From: Eubacteriales bacterium
GTDB lineage: Bacteria; Bacillota; Clostridia; Lachnospirales; Lachnospiraceae
Direction: 5' to 3'
Assembly: GCA_030524545.1 (NCBI GenBank)
Contig: JAUNGM010000002.1
Span: forward strand, 124,001-188,000
DNA: 64,000 nt
The translations under genes were made by a program, and so were the position numbers. Below the pieces are notes generated by a model, which saw only the letters and a program-made list of their open reading frames with translations, was not told where the DNA came from and did not search any database. Shown here piece after piece: positions 16,797-25,975 of this stretch; the stretch's first letter is position 1; every line of letters starts with the position of its first letter.

Positions 16797-18386
16797 GTGT
16801 CGAAGTATACGAAAGAAATAGAAAAAAGAAGAACTTTTGCCATCATCTCCCACCCGGATGCCGGCAAAACAACTTTAACAGAAAAGTTCCTGCTGTATGG
16901 CGGCGCCATCAATCTTGCCGGAAGTGTCAAGGGCAAGGCTACGGCACGCCATGCAGTTTCGGACTGGATGGAGATTGAGAAGGAGAGAGGTATTTCCGTT
17001 ACTTCTTCTGTTCTGCAGTTCCATTATGACGGATACTGCATCAACATTCTGGATACTCCGGGACATCAGGATTTCTCGGAGGATACGTACCGTACGCTGA
17101 TGGCTGCAGACTCCGCGGTCATGGTCATTGACGGTTCCAAGGGTGTGGAGGCACAGACCAGAAAGCTGTTCAAGGTCTGCGTTATGCGCCATATCCCTAT
17201 CTTTACGTTTATCAACAAAATGGACCGGGATGCCAACGATACCTTTGACCTTCTGGATGAAATAGAAAAAGAACTGGGCATTGCCACCTGTCCGATCAAC
17301 TGGCCCATCGGCTCCGGTAAGAAATTCCGCGGCGTTTATGACAGGAATACCCGCAAGGTGCTGATCTTCTCCGATACACAGAAGGGTACTAAAGAAGGTA
17401 CTATCGAGGAAATTGATATTGAGGATCCAAGGCTGGATGATGTGGTGGATCCGGAGCAGAAGGAGCAGCTCATGGAAGAGATTGAACTTCTGGACGGCGC
17501 TAGTGCGGATTTTGATCAGGAGCAGGTAAGTAAAGGTAATCTGACACCTGTATTCTTCGGTTCTGCGCTGACGAACTTCGGTGTGGAGACATTTCTGGAG
17601 CACTTCCTGAAAATGACCACCTCACCGCTGCCGAGAATGTCCGATGCAGGGAAGATCGACCCGATGTCCGACGATTTTTCCGCGTTTGTCTTTAAAATCC
17701 AGGCAAATATGAATAAGGCCCACAGGGACAGGATTGCGTTTATGAGAATCTGTTCCGGTAAGTTTGATGCATCTGAGGAAGTGTATCATGTACAGGGGGA
17801 AAAGAAGATGCGTCTCCTTCAGCCCCAGCAGATGATGGCAGAGTCCCGTCATGTGGTGGATGAAGCATATGCGGGAGACATCATCGGTGTCTTTGACCCG
17901 GGCATTTTTTCTATCGGAGATACAATCTGTGCTCCGGGAAAGAAGTTTGCCTTTGAAGGAATTCCGACCTTTGCACCGGAGCATTTTGCAAGAGTCCGTC
18001 AGCTCGATACCATGAAACGTAAGCAGTTTGTAAAAGGAATCAATCAGATCGCACAGGAAGGTGCCATCCAGATCTTCCAGGAGTTTAATACAGGCATGGA
18101 AGAGATCATCGTGGGTGTTGTGGGCGTTCTGCAGTTTGATGTCCTGAAATACCGCCTGGAGAACGAATACAATGTAGAAATCCGACTGGAAAACCTTCCT
18201 TATGAGCATATCCGCTGGATCGCCAATAAGGATGAGGTGAATGTAGCAAAGATTACCGGAACCTCCGATATGAAGAAGGTGACGGATCTGAAGGGGAATC
18301 CGCTGCTGCTCTTTGTGAATCCATGGAGCGTAGGCATGACCCAGGACCGCAATCCGGATTTAATATTGACAGAATTCAGTAAATAA
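16797..18386 (+). CDS. prfC: Peptide chain release factor 3
   Basis: A 529-residue translational GTPase that recycles class I release factors after termination. G motifs are SHPDAGKTT (18-26), DTPGH (86-90) and NKMD (about 140-143). The length and the FSEDTYRTLMAADSAVMVID stretch fit RF3 rather than EF-G, which is about 690 residues. The GTG start at 16797 lies six bases after AGGAGG (16785-16790); the upstream ATG 16779 precedes that site. It has its own promoter and is monocistronic. Confidence 0.96.
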   Translation: MSKYTKEIEKRRTFAIISHPDAGKTTLTEKFLLYGGAINLAGSVKGKATARHAVSDWMEIEKERGISVTSSVLQFHYDGYCINILDTPGHQDFSEDTYRTLMAADSAVMVIDGSKGVEAQTRKLFKVCVMRHIPIFTFINKMDRDANDTFDLLDEIEKELGIATCPINWPIGSGKKFRGVYDRNTRKVLIFSDTQKGTKEGTIEEIDIEDPRLDDVVDPEQKEQLMEEIELLDGASADFDQEQVSKGNLTPVFFGSALTNFGVETFLEHFLKMTTSPLPRMSDAGKIDPMSDDFSAFVFKIQANMNKAHRDRIAFMRICSGKFDASEEVYHVQGEKKMRLLQPQQMMAESRHVVDEAYAGDIIGVFDPGIFSIGDTICAPGKKFAFEGIPTFAPEHFARVRQLDTMKRKQFVKGINQIAQEGAIQIFQEFNTGMEEIIVGVVGVLQFDVLKYRLENEYNVEIRLENLPYEHIRWIANKDEVNVAKITGTSDMKKVTDLKGNPLLLFVNPWSVGMTQDRNPDLILTEFSK

Positions 18387-18412
18387 CCCTTTTCATTTTT
18401 TTTCGGATTTGA

Positions 18413-18418
18413 TATAAT
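18413..18418 (+). promoter_or_regulatory. -10 element upstream of the Asp23/Gls24 gene
   Basis: A TATAAT hexamer follows the prfC stop by 26 bases. The -35 region is poor (T-rich, about 18390-18395), so the call is tentative. Confidence 0.45.
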
Positions 18419-18477
18419 AGGAAAAAGCAACGAAAAGAATGATATGTAATCGCACAGAATCCTTAGGAGGAGTTGGC

Positions 18478-18864
18478 ATGGCTGAAAAGAGAACAACCTA
18501 TAAGATACAGGAAGTCGGCGGAATCGGAGAAGTACAGATCGCAGATGAAGTTGTAGCGATCATTGCGGCACTTGCAGCTACAGATGTGGACGGCGTTGCA
18601 TCCATGGAAGGCAATATTACCAATGAACTGGTAAGCAAGCTTGGAATGAAGAGCCTTTCCAAGGGCGTGAAGGTAACAGTGCTGGAAGGCGTGGTAACAG
18701 TAGATCTGAAACTGAATATTGAGTTCGGCAAGAATATCCTGGAGACCAGCAGGAAGGTTCAGGAAAAAGTAAAGGCGAACATTGAGAATATGACCGGACT
18801 GGAAGTAGCAGATGTAAATATCCGCATCGCCAGCGTAGATATGGAGAACGAAAAAGGAAAGTAA
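18478..18864 (+). CDS. Asp23/Gls24 family envelope stress response protein
   Basis: A 128-residue cytoplasmic protein of the Asp23/Gls24 (DUF322) family, recognised from the IADEVVAIIAALAATDVDGV start, the LNIEFGKNILETSRKVQEKV centre and the C-terminal TGLEVADVNIRIASVD strand. Family members lie near the membrane and are linked to envelope stress, with YqhY-type members tied to lipid metabolism. In many Clostridia this gene stands directly before nusB, as here. ATG 18478 follows AGGAGG. A terminator overlaps its stop codon. Confidence 0.92.
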   Translation: MAEKRTTYKIQEVGGIGEVQIADEVVAIIAALAATDVDGVASMEGNITNELVSKLGMKSLSKGVKVTVLEGVVTVDLKLNIEFGKNILETSRKVQEKVKANIENMTGLEVADVNIRIASVDMENEKGK

Positions 18865-18879
18865 CCCTTTCCTTTTTTC
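18851..18879 (+). terminator. Terminator of the Asp23/Gls24 gene
   Basis: AAGGAAAG (18854-18861) pairs with CTTTCCTT (18867-18874), loop TAACC, then a T-run. The stop codon lies in the loop. Confidence 0.75.
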
Positions 18880-18922
18880 TATATTTCAGGAACCGCTGCG
18901 CGAACCCTGTAATTAGATTTAC

Positions 18923-18971
18923 GGCGCAAAAATGCGCCTTTTATGAGAATCTGCCCTGCAGCTTCTCATAA
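18923..18971 (+). promoter_or_regulatory. Two hairpins in the nusB leader
   Basis: GGCGCA/TGCGCC (18923-18938) with loop AAAA is followed by TTTT. A second hairpin pairs TTATGAGAA (18941-18949) with TTCTCATAA (18963-18971), with an inner CTGC/GCAG stem. The second ends nine bases before the nusB AGGAGG site, so it could attenuate or protect the transcript. Confidence 0.5.
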
Positions 18972-18989
18972 GCTATATTAGGAGGAACT

Positions 18990-19514
18990 ATGAAGAGACG
19001 GGAACAGAGAGAACATGTATTTAAGCTGTTGTTTATGATGCAGTTTAATTCCGAAGAAGAGATGACAGAACAGGTGTCTCTTTATTTTGAAAGCCTTGAG
19101 GTACCGGATGAAGAAAGCCGGAAGAGCATTCAGAAACGATATGAAAATGTCCTTGCCCATCTGGAAGAGATTGACGGTATTTTGAATGAATACAGCCGGG
19201 GCTGGAAGACAAGCCGTATGAGCAGGGTGGATCTGAGTGCGCTGCGGCTGGCTGTTTATGAAATGAAATTTGAAGAGGATGTGCCGGTAGGGGTAGCCAT
19301 CAACGAGGCTGTGGAACTTGCCAAATGTTTCGGCGGCGAAACCTCCGGCTCATTTGTAAACGGCGTTCTCGGCAAGATTGCCAGCGGCAGGAAGGATGAT
19401 GATATACCGCAGAAAACTCCTGCAAGAGGGGAACACAGGGCTAAGATCATTCTGCGCTCCAAAGCTGACAAAGAAAAGAAAGCTGAGACGGAATCCGTTC
19501 CGGAAACAAAATGA
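18990..19514 (+). CDS. nusB: Transcription antitermination protein NusB
   Basis: A 174-residue RNA-binding protein that works with NusE on boxA in rRNA operons. Typical features are the basic RREQREHVFKLLF start and the C-terminal PVGVAINEAVELAKCFGGE and FVNGVLGKIA helices. It is about 30 residues longer than usual, with a charged Lys/Glu/Arg-rich tail (about 140-174). The start follows AGGAGG (18980-18985). First gene of the nusB-xseA-xseB-ispA-dxs block; it overlaps xseA by four bases. Confidence 0.95.
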   Translation: MKRREQREHVFKLLFMMQFNSEEEMTEQVSLYFESLEVPDEESRKSIQKRYENVLAHLEEIDGILNEYSRGWKTSRMSRVDLSALRLAVYEMKFEEDVPVGVAINEAVELAKCFGGETSGSFVNGVLGKIASGRKDDDIPQKTPARGEHRAKIILRSKADKEKKAETESVPETK

Positions 19515-20722
19515 AAAATGTCTATTCTGTCGGACAGGTAAACCGATACGTCAAAAATATGTTTGTGCAGGATTTTTTCCTGCAGAAGATTTATGTAAAA
19601 GGTGAAGTGTCCAATTGTAAATACCATACAAGCGGACATATCTATTTCTCTTTGAAGGATGAGACGGGCGTGTTAAGCTGCGTGATGTTTGCAGGCCACA
19701 GACGGGGGCTGTCCTTCCGGATGAAGGACGGGGACAAGATCGTGGCAGGCGGTGCCGTAGATGTCTATGAGAGAGACGGGCGCTATCAGCTCTATGTGAA
19801 GGAAATCACTCTGGAAGGGGCGGGAGCTCTTTATGAAAGATTCCTTCAGCTGAAAGAAGAGTTGGAAGAGATGGGGATGTTTGCACAGGAATATAAGCAG
19901 CCGATTCCCCGTTTTATCAAACGTCTGGGTGTTGTAACGGCACCTACGGGAGCTGCCGTCCAGGATATCCGGAACATTTCCATGCGGAGAAATCCGTATT
20001 TACAGATCATCCTTTATCCTGCGCTGGTGCAGGGAGAGGGCGCTGCCCATAGTATTGCAAAGGGTATCCGGATGCTGGATGAGGCAGGGGTGGATGTGAT
20101 CATTGCAGGACGCGGCGGAGGTTCAATTGAAGACCTGTGGGCGTTTAATGAAGAAGAGGTGGCCAGGGCAATCTTTGAGTGCAGGACACCTGTAATCTCC
20201 GCAGTCGGGCATGAGACGGATTTTACTATAGCAGATTTTGCGGCAGATTTAAGGGCACCGACCCCGTCGGCTGCGGCAGAGCTTGCAGTGGACGATTACA
20301 GAAGTATTGTGGAAGCAGCCGCAGCCTATGAGGAGCGGCTGCGTCGTGCCATGTGGGGAAGAATGGATCTTTTAAGAAGCCGCCTTTCCCAGTATCAGAT
20401 GAAGCTTCAGTATTTAAGTCCGGAAAGCAGGCTTCGGGATAACCGTCAGCGGCTTTCGGATATAGAAGACCGGATGCGGGGAGCCATGGAGCTGCGTATG
20501 AAGGAATACAGGCACAGCCTTTCCATTTATCTGGAACGCTTCGGGGGCCTTTCCCCTCTGCGGAAGCTGAATCAGGGATATTCCTATGTGGAGGATGCCG
20601 ATGGCAGGACAGTCACGAGCATCCGTCAGGTAAAAACCGGTGACAGGCTGACGATTTCCGTAACAGACGGAAGTATGCAGGCGGTGGTTGCTGATGTGAG
20701 AGAGGAAGAACGAGGACAATGA
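19511..20722 (+). CDS. xseA: Exodeoxyribonuclease VII large subunit
   Basis: A 403-residue catalytic subunit of exonuclease VII, which degrades single-stranded DNA in both directions. An N-terminal OB-fold (about 1-100, with SNCKYHTSGHIYFSLKD) precedes the catalytic region with GRGGGSIEDLWAFNEE and HETDFTIADFAADLRAPTPS, then a coiled-coil segment (about 255-345) that binds XseB. The ATGA overlaps with nusB and xseB suggest coupled translation and fixed subunit supply. Confidence 0.96.
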   Translation: MKNVYSVGQVNRYVKNMFVQDFFLQKIYVKGEVSNCKYHTSGHIYFSLKDETGVLSCVMFAGHRRGLSFRMKDGDKIVAGGAVDVYERDGRYQLYVKEITLEGAGALYERFLQLKEELEEMGMFAQEYKQPIPRFIKRLGVVTAPTGAAVQDIRNISMRRNPYLQIILYPALVQGEGAAHSIAKGIRMLDEAGVDVIIAGRGGGSIEDLWAFNEEEVARAIFECRTPVISAVGHETDFTIADFAADLRAPTPSAAAELAVDDYRSIVEAAAAYEERLRRAMWGRMDLLRSRLSQYQMKLQYLSPESRLRDNRQRLSDIEDRMRGAMELRMKEYRHSLSIYLERFGGLSPLRKLNQGYSYVEDADGRTVTSIRQVKTGDRLTISVTDGSMQAVVADVREEERGQ

Positions 20723-20997
20723 CGGAACCGGAAAAGAAGAGACCAGAAGATATAAAAGCAGAAAATATGGAAGCAGAAGATAAAAATGAGGAAGGAAGAA
20801 CTCTTGAGGAAGCATTTTCCCGGCTTGATGAACTGGCCGGGAAGCTGGAAGACAGGGAGACTTCCCTGGAGGAGTCCTTTCAGTTATATAAACAGGGCAT
20901 GGAACTGCTGAAATATTGCAGTGACAAACTGGACACAGTAGAAAAGAAGATGCTGCAGATGGATGAGGATGGGACGTTACGTGAATTTTCAAGATGA
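20719..20997 (+). CDS. xseB: Exodeoxyribonuclease VII small subunit
   Basis: A 92-residue helical protein with the conserved core LEEAFSRLDELAGKLED and SFQLYKQGMELLKYC, the helical hairpin that wraps the XseA coiled coil. An additional charged N-terminal extension of about 25 residues is present. It starts within the xseA stop and overlaps the ispA start. Confidence 0.93.
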   Translation: MTEPEKKRPEDIKAENMEAEDKNEEGRTLEEAFSRLDELAGKLEDRETSLEESFQLYKQGMELLKYCSDKLDTVEKKMLQMDEDGTLREFSR

Positions 20998-21868
20998 GCT
21001 GAAACAAAGAACAGAGATGACAGAAGCTGTCATCCGGAAATACCTTCCGAAGGAAGAGGGCTTTGCCAAAACCATGGCAGAGGCTATGAATTACAGTATG
21101 TGTGCAGGAGGCAAACGCCTGCGTCCGCTGCTGCTGATGGAAACCTGCCGCATGTTCGGCGGGGAGCAGGCTCTGGCAGAGCCGTTTATGGCTGCAATGG
21201 AAATGATTCATACCCATTCGCTGATTCATGACGACCTGCCTGCCATTGATAATGACGATTACCGCAGAGGAAGGCTGACCACCCATAAGGTATACGGAGA
21301 AGCTATGGGGGTTTTAAGCGGTGTTGCCCTGCTGAATTATGCTTATGAAACAATGTTCCGGGCTTTTGAGACAGCACCGGATCATTACGGTGTCAGGGAA
21401 GCCGTGCGTATTATGGCGCATAAGACGGGATTGTACGGAATGCTTGGCGGCCAGGGCGTAGATGTGGAGAACGACGGCAAACCAATGGATCAGGATATGC
21501 TTGACTACATTTACCGCCATAAAACATCTGCCCTCATAGAGGCTTCCATGATGACAGGTGCTGTTCTGGCGGGAGCCGACAAAGAACAGGTGGCTGTGAT
21601 AGAAAAAGCTGCCGGAAATATCGGGCTGGCTTTCCAGATCCAGGACGATATCCTGGATGTGACGAGCACCAGTGAGATGCTTGGCAAGCCGGTTCACAGT
21701 GATGAGAAGAATCATAAAGTTACCTATGTGACGCTTTTTGGAATTCAGGAAGCTTCGAGACAGGTAGCCGGTCTTTCCGAAGAGGCAGTGGCCCTTCTGG
21801 AAAGCCTGAATCAAAAAAACGAATTCCTGATGGAACTGGTCAGATACCTGGTCAGCCGCAGGAAATGA
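20981..21868 (+). CDS. ispA: Polyprenyl (farnesyl/geranyl) diphosphate synthase
   Basis: A 295-residue trans-prenyltransferase that condenses isopentenyl units into C15 or C20 diphosphates. The first aspartate-rich motif is DDLPAIDNDD (from about residue 84) and the second is QDDILD (about 221-226). The length and the gap in the first motif fit bacterial FPP synthases. I prefer GTG 20981, giving the family-typical NFQDEL start, though ATG 20963 is also possible; either overlaps xseB. It sits before dxs, so precursor formation and chain extension are encoded together. Confidence 0.94.
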   Translation: MNFQDELKQRTEMTEAVIRKYLPKEEGFAKTMAEAMNYSMCAGGKRLRPLLLMETCRMFGGEQALAEPFMAAMEMIHTHSLIHDDLPAIDNDDYRRGRLTTHKVYGEAMGVLSGVALLNYAYETMFRAFETAPDHYGVREAVRIMAHKTGLYGMLGGQGVDVENDGKPMDQDMLDYIYRHKTSALIEASMMTGAVLAGADKEQVAVIEKAAGNIGLAFQIQDDILDVTSTSEMLGKPVHSDEKNHKVTYVTLFGIQEASRQVAGLSEEAVALLESLNQKNEFLMELVRYLVSRRK

Positions 21869-21881
21869 AAGAAGGATACCA

Positions 21882-23741
21882 ATGATTCTGGAAAAAATTA
21901 AAAAACCCAATGATATTCATAAGATTGCATTATCGGATTTCCCCATATTGGCGGAGGAGATCAGGGACTTTTTAATCGAATCCGTAAGTAAAACAGGAGG
22001 ACATCTGGCCTCCAATCTTGGTGTGGTGGAGCTTACCATGGCACTGCACAATGTGCTGGATCTTCCAAATGATAAGATTATATGGGATGTGGGACATCAG
22101 GCCTATACCCATAAGATCCTGACAGGAAGAAAAGAGGGATTTCAGAACCTTCGTATGGAAGGGGGCATAAGCGGCTTTCCGAAGCGCAAAGAAAGCAAAT
22201 GTGATTCTTTTGACACAGGTCACAGCTCCAATTCCATTTCTGCAGGGCTTGGTTATGTAAGAGCCAGGGATCTTTTGGGACAGAAGCATCATGTAGTCTC
22301 TGTCATTGGCGATGGAGCGCTGACAGGCGGAATGGCCTATGAAGCGCTGAATAATGCGGCAGAATTGAAGACGAATTTTATCGTTGTCCTGAATGACAAT
22401 AATATGTCTATTTCCAAGAATGTAGGGGGGATGTCCAGTTACTTAGGTTCTCTGCGAACCTCAGAAGCATATACGGGATTTAAACTGGGCGTTACCAAGA
22501 ACCTGAAAAAAATTCCCAAAGTGGGAACTTCTATGGTAGATGCTGTGCGCAGGACGAAGAGCGGGATCAAGCAGCTCTTTATTCCGGGAATGCTCTTTGA
22601 AAATATGGGCCTTACCTATCTGGGGCCTGTAGACGGCCATAATATGCGTCAGATGATGAAGCTTTTTAATGAGGCAAAACGTGTGGAAGGGGCTGTTGTG
22701 GTACATGTGCTTACCCAGAAGGGCAAAGGCTATACGCCGGCGAGCATCCATCCGGATCGTTTCCATGGAACAGGGCCTTTTGATATAAAAACGGGACGGC
22801 CTCTTGATGTGAAAGAAGCATCATCCTATACGGATATTTTTTCAAAAACGATGATAAAGCTGGGAGAAGAGGAAAAACGTCTTGTGGCGATTACTGCCGC
22901 CATGCCTGAGGGAACCGGGCTGAAGAGGTTCGGCAAGGCGTATCCTGACCGGTTCTATGACGTGGGAATCGCGGAAGAACATGCAGTGACTTTTGCTGCC
23001 GGACTTGCTCTTGGGGGGATGATACCGGTTGTTGCGGTATATTCCTCCTTCCTTCAGAGAGCAGTGGATCAGATTCTGCATGATGTCTGTATGCAGAATC
23101 TTCATGTGATCTTTGCTATAGACAGGGCCGGGCTTGTAGGGGCGGACGGTGAGACCCATCACGGTTGTTTTGACCTGTCGTATCTTAGTATGATGCCTAA
23201 TATGACGGTTCTGGCACCGAAGAACCGATGGGAACTGGAAGCAATGCTTGCGTTTGCAGTGAAGCATCCCGGGCCATGCGCCATCCGTTATCCGAAGGGA
23301 GACGCTTATCAGGGACTGGAAGAATTCCGGGCTCCTGTTGAGTACGGAAAAAGCGAACTCCTATGGAGAGGAAGGGAGATTGCTGTTCTGGCGGCCGGAA
23401 GCATGGCAGAAACGTGTGTGCAGGTTTGCGGGACGCTGAAAGAGAGGGGATATCACCCTACTTTTGTGAATGCACGGTTTGTAAAGCCCCTGGACACTGC
23501 GCTTCTGGATGAACTGGCGAAAGACCATCATCTGTTCGTAACCGTGGAGGAAAATGTGAAAAACGGCGGCTTTGGAGAACACGTAGCTGCTTATCTGGAA
23601 GCCTGTCATCCGGACGTCCGGGCACTGACTATCGCCATCTGGGATCGATTCATCGAACACGGAAGCGTTTCCGGCCTGAGGGCGAAGATCGGTCTGACAG
23701 CAGGAAATATCGTAAGGGCAATCGAGGAATACGAGGTTTGA
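21882..23741 (+). CDS. dxs: 1-deoxy-D-xylulose-5-phosphate synthase
   Basis: A 619-residue thiamine diphosphate enzyme joining pyruvate and glyceraldehyde 3-phosphate in the first step of the non-mevalonate isoprenoid pathway. The cofactor motif begins GDGALTGGMAYEALNNA (about residue 140) and continues to NDNNMSIS. The transketolase-like pyrimidine domain includes DVGIAEEHAVTFAAGLA, and the C-terminal domain has the VTVEENVKNGGFGE stretch. The length is standard. It follows ispA by 13 bases and precedes tlyA by one base. Confidence 0.97.
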   Translation: MILEKIKKPNDIHKIALSDFPILAEEIRDFLIESVSKTGGHLASNLGVVELTMALHNVLDLPNDKIIWDVGHQAYTHKILTGRKEGFQNLRMEGGISGFPKRKESKCDSFDTGHSSNSISAGLGYVRARDLLGQKHHVVSVIGDGALTGGMAYEALNNAAELKTNFIVVLNDNNMSISKNVGGMSSYLGSLRTSEAYTGFKLGVTKNLKKIPKVGTSMVDAVRRTKSGIKQLFIPGMLFENMGLTYLGPVDGHNMRQMMKLFNEAKRVEGAVVVHVLTQKGKGYTPASIHPDRFHGTGPFDIKTGRPLDVKEASSYTDIFSKTMIKLGEEEKRLVAITAAMPEGTGLKRFGKAYPDRFYDVGIAEEHAVTFAAGLALGGMIPVVAVYSSFLQRAVDQILHDVCMQNLHVIFAIDRAGLVGADGETHHGCFDLSYLSMMPNMTVLAPKNRWELEAMLAFAVKHPGPCAIRYPKGDAYQGLEEFRAPVEYGKSELLWRGREIAVLAAGSMAETCVQVCGTLKERGYHPTFVNARFVKPLDTALLDELAKDHHLFVTVEENVKNGGFGEHVAAYLEACHPDVRALTIAIWDRFIEHGSVSGLRAKIGLTAGNIVRAIEEYEV

Positions 23742-23742
23742 T

Positions 23743-24552
23743 ATGAAGAAACGACTGGATCTTTTGATGATGGAGCGTGCCCTGGCACCCTCCAGAGAAA
23801 AAGCAAAAGCATATATCATGTCCGGAGATGTCTATGTGGATGGACAGAAGGAAGACAAGGCAGGAACGATGTTTCCTGATACTGTGAAGATTGAGGTACG
23901 GGGAAATACGCTTCCCTATGTGAGCAGAGGCGGCCTGAAGCTTGAAAAGGCGATGAACCATTTCGGAGTCTCCCTTATTGGGAAAGTCTGTATGGACGTA
24001 GGGGCTTCGACCGGAGGATTTACGGACTGCATGCTGCAAAATGGTGCGGAGAAGGTATATTCCATTGATGTAGGATATGGGCAGCTTGACTGGAAGCTGC
24101 GGAACGATCCGAGAGTCGTCTGTATGGAAAAAACGAATATCCGATATGTACTTCCGGATGACATCCGGGAGCCTGCGGCCTTTTCATCCATTGATGTTTC
24201 CTTCATCTCTTTGACAAAGGTGCTGCTTCCTGTACGGAATCTGCTTACAGAGGACGGAGAAATCGTATGCCTGATCAAACCGCAGTTTGAAGCCGGAAGA
24301 GAAAAGGTGGGCAAGAAGGGGGTAGTGAGAGATCCTGCCGTTCATCTTGAGGTTATCCAAAAAGTGCTGGATTATGCAGAGAGTATTGCTCTGGAACCTC
24401 ATCACCTGTCCTTCTCTCCGATCAAGGGACCGGAAGGAAATATCGAATATCTTCTGCACCTGGTAAAACGACCGGAGGGAACGGAGATTGTTTCCTGTCT
24501 TACTGTGCAGGCAGATGAGATCGTAGCAGAGGCACACAGACAACTGGATTAA
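23743..24552 (+). CDS. tlyA: TlyA-family rRNA 2'-O-methyltransferase
   Basis: A 269-residue protein with an N-terminal S4 RNA-binding domain (about 1-65) and an FtsJ-type SAM-dependent methyltransferase domain. Key segments are YVSRGGLKLEKA, DVGASTGGFTDCML (SAM site), SIDVGYGQLDWKL and FEAGREKVGKKGVVRDP. TlyA proteins methylate ribose in rRNA; the old name hemolysin A is misleading. It stands between dxs and nadK, the standard Firmicutes order. Confidence 0.94.
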   Translation: MKKRLDLLMMERALAPSREKAKAYIMSGDVYVDGQKEDKAGTMFPDTVKIEVRGNTLPYVSRGGLKLEKAMNHFGVSLIGKVCMDVGASTGGFTDCMLQNGAEKVYSIDVGYGQLDWKLRNDPRVVCMEKTNIRYVLPDDIREPAAFSSIDVSFISLTKVLLPVRNLLTEDGEIVCLIKPQFEAGREKVGKKGVVRDPAVHLEVIQKVLDYAESIALEPHHLSFSPIKGPEGNIEYLLHLVKRPEGTEIVSCLTVQADEIVAEAHRQLD

Positions 24553-24565
24553 GGATATACAGAAC

Positions 24566-25426
24566 ATGGATAAGTTTTATATTATAACCAACAGCATCAA
24601 AGATGAGGGACTGAAGCTCACGGACAGCATTGAATCATATCTGTCAGAGCACGGAAGACAGTGCCGCATCCAGCAGGCAGGCCAAAAGCTTACAGGCCCT
24701 TATCATTACACGAACCCGGATCTGATTCCGGAAGGCACGGAGTGCATCATTGTGCTGGGAGGAGACGGAACCCTTCTGCAGGCGGCCAGAGACGTGGTAC
24801 ATAGAGGAATTCCTCTTCTTGGCATGAATCTGGGCAACCTCGGCTTTCTGGCAGAAGTGGACAGGCATTCTGTTTATCCGGCTCTTGACCAGCTTATGGC
24901 AGATGATTATGAAGTGGAAGAGCGGATGATGCTGAGCGGCGCCGTTTACCGGGGGGAAGAGCTGGTGGGCATGGATCTGGCTCTGAATGATATTGTCATT
25001 TGCAGGGAAGGGCCTCTTCGTGTGGTCCGTTTTAAAAATTATGTGAATCATGAATATCTGAACTCTTATAATGCGGACGGAATCATTATTTCCACCCCTA
25101 CCGGTTCTACCGGCTACAGTCTTTCCTGCGGAGGCCCGATCGTATCGCCAAGTGCATCTATGACCCTGATGACACCGATCGCGCCCCATACGATGAATAC
25201 CAGGAGCATCATTTTTCCTGCGGAGGATGTGATCACAGTGGAACTCGGGGAAGGCAGAAGACAGAATCTGGAGCAGGGACTTGCCTCTTTTGACGGAGAT
25301 ACGGTGATTCCCATGGTTACCGGAGACAGGATTGTAATAAAAAAAGCGGAAGTGAGTACCAGAATCCTGAAGCTGAATCATTTAAGCTTTGTGGAAGTGC
25401 TTAGACAGAAGATGCGGGACAATTAG
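24566..25426 (+). CDS. nadK: NAD kinase
   Basis: A 286-residue enzyme that phosphorylates NAD to NADP with ATP or polyphosphate. The signature VLGGDGTLLQAARD is present (GGDGT at about 65-69), as are the substrate-binding NADGIIISTPTGSTGYS segment and the conserved LNDIVI stretch. The length is typical. It belongs to the tlyA-nadK-argR-recN run. Confidence 0.96.
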   Translation: MDKFYIITNSIKDEGLKLTDSIESYLSEHGRQCRIQQAGQKLTGPYHYTNPDLIPEGTECIIVLGGDGTLLQAARDVVHRGIPLLGMNLGNLGFLAEVDRHSVYPALDQLMADDYEVEERMMLSGAVYRGEELVGMDLALNDIVICREGPLRVVRFKNYVNHEYLNSYNADGIIISTPTGSTGYSLSCGGPIVSPSASMTLMTPIAPHTMNTRSIIFPAEDVITVELGEGRRQNLEQGLASFDGDTVIPMVTGDRIVIKKAEVSTRILKLNHLSFVEVLRQKMRDN

Positions 25427-25461
25427 AGCACTGTCTGGCTGATACACTAGGAGGTTGTAAT

Positions 25462-25914
25462 GTGAAAGTAGCAAGACACGAAAAAATAATCGAACTGATT
25501 CATCAGTATGACATTGATACACAGGAGGAACTGGCCGCGAAACTGAATGAGGCCGGCTTTAAGGTAACGCAGGCCACTGTTTCCAGAGACATCCGGGCGC
25601 TTAAAATGACAAAAGTTGCAGGTAAGGACGGCAAGTCCCGTTATGCGATTCTTGAGGATTCTCCCAGTTCGCTCAGTGATAAATATACAAGAGTTTTACA
25701 TGATGCCCTGACATCTATTGATGTGGGACAAAATATGATCGTGATAAAGACCGTGCCGGGTATGGCCATGGGTGTGGCCGCGGCTCTGGACGCATTGAAA
25801 TGGCCGGAGATCCTGGGAAGTATTGCAGGTGACGATACGGTTATGTGTGCGTCAAGAACTTCCGAACAGGCGCAGGCAGCAAGGGATAAACTAAAGAGCA
25901 TTTTAAAAAAGTAG
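25462..25914 (+). CDS. argR: Arginine repressor ArgR/AhrC
   Basis: A 150-residue hexameric regulator that senses arginine. The N-terminal winged helix includes TQEELAAKLNEAGFKVTQAT and VSRDIRALKM; the C-terminal oligomerisation domain includes the arginine-binding GDDTVMCASRT segment. Starts with GTG at 25462, seven bases after AGGAGG (25449-25454). As in Bacillus (ahrC-recN), it precedes recN. Confidence 0.96.
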   Translation: MKVARHEKIIELIHQYDIDTQEELAAKLNEAGFKVTQATVSRDIRALKMTKVAGKDGKSRYAILEDSPSSLSDKYTRVLHDALTSIDVGQNMIVIKTVPGMAMGVAAALDALKWPEILGSIAGDDTVMCASRTSEQAQAARDKLKSILKK

Positions 25915-25975
25915 GTAACTGATCAGCAGGCAGTATCTGTGACGATACTGGACAAATACAGAAATAGAGGACATT

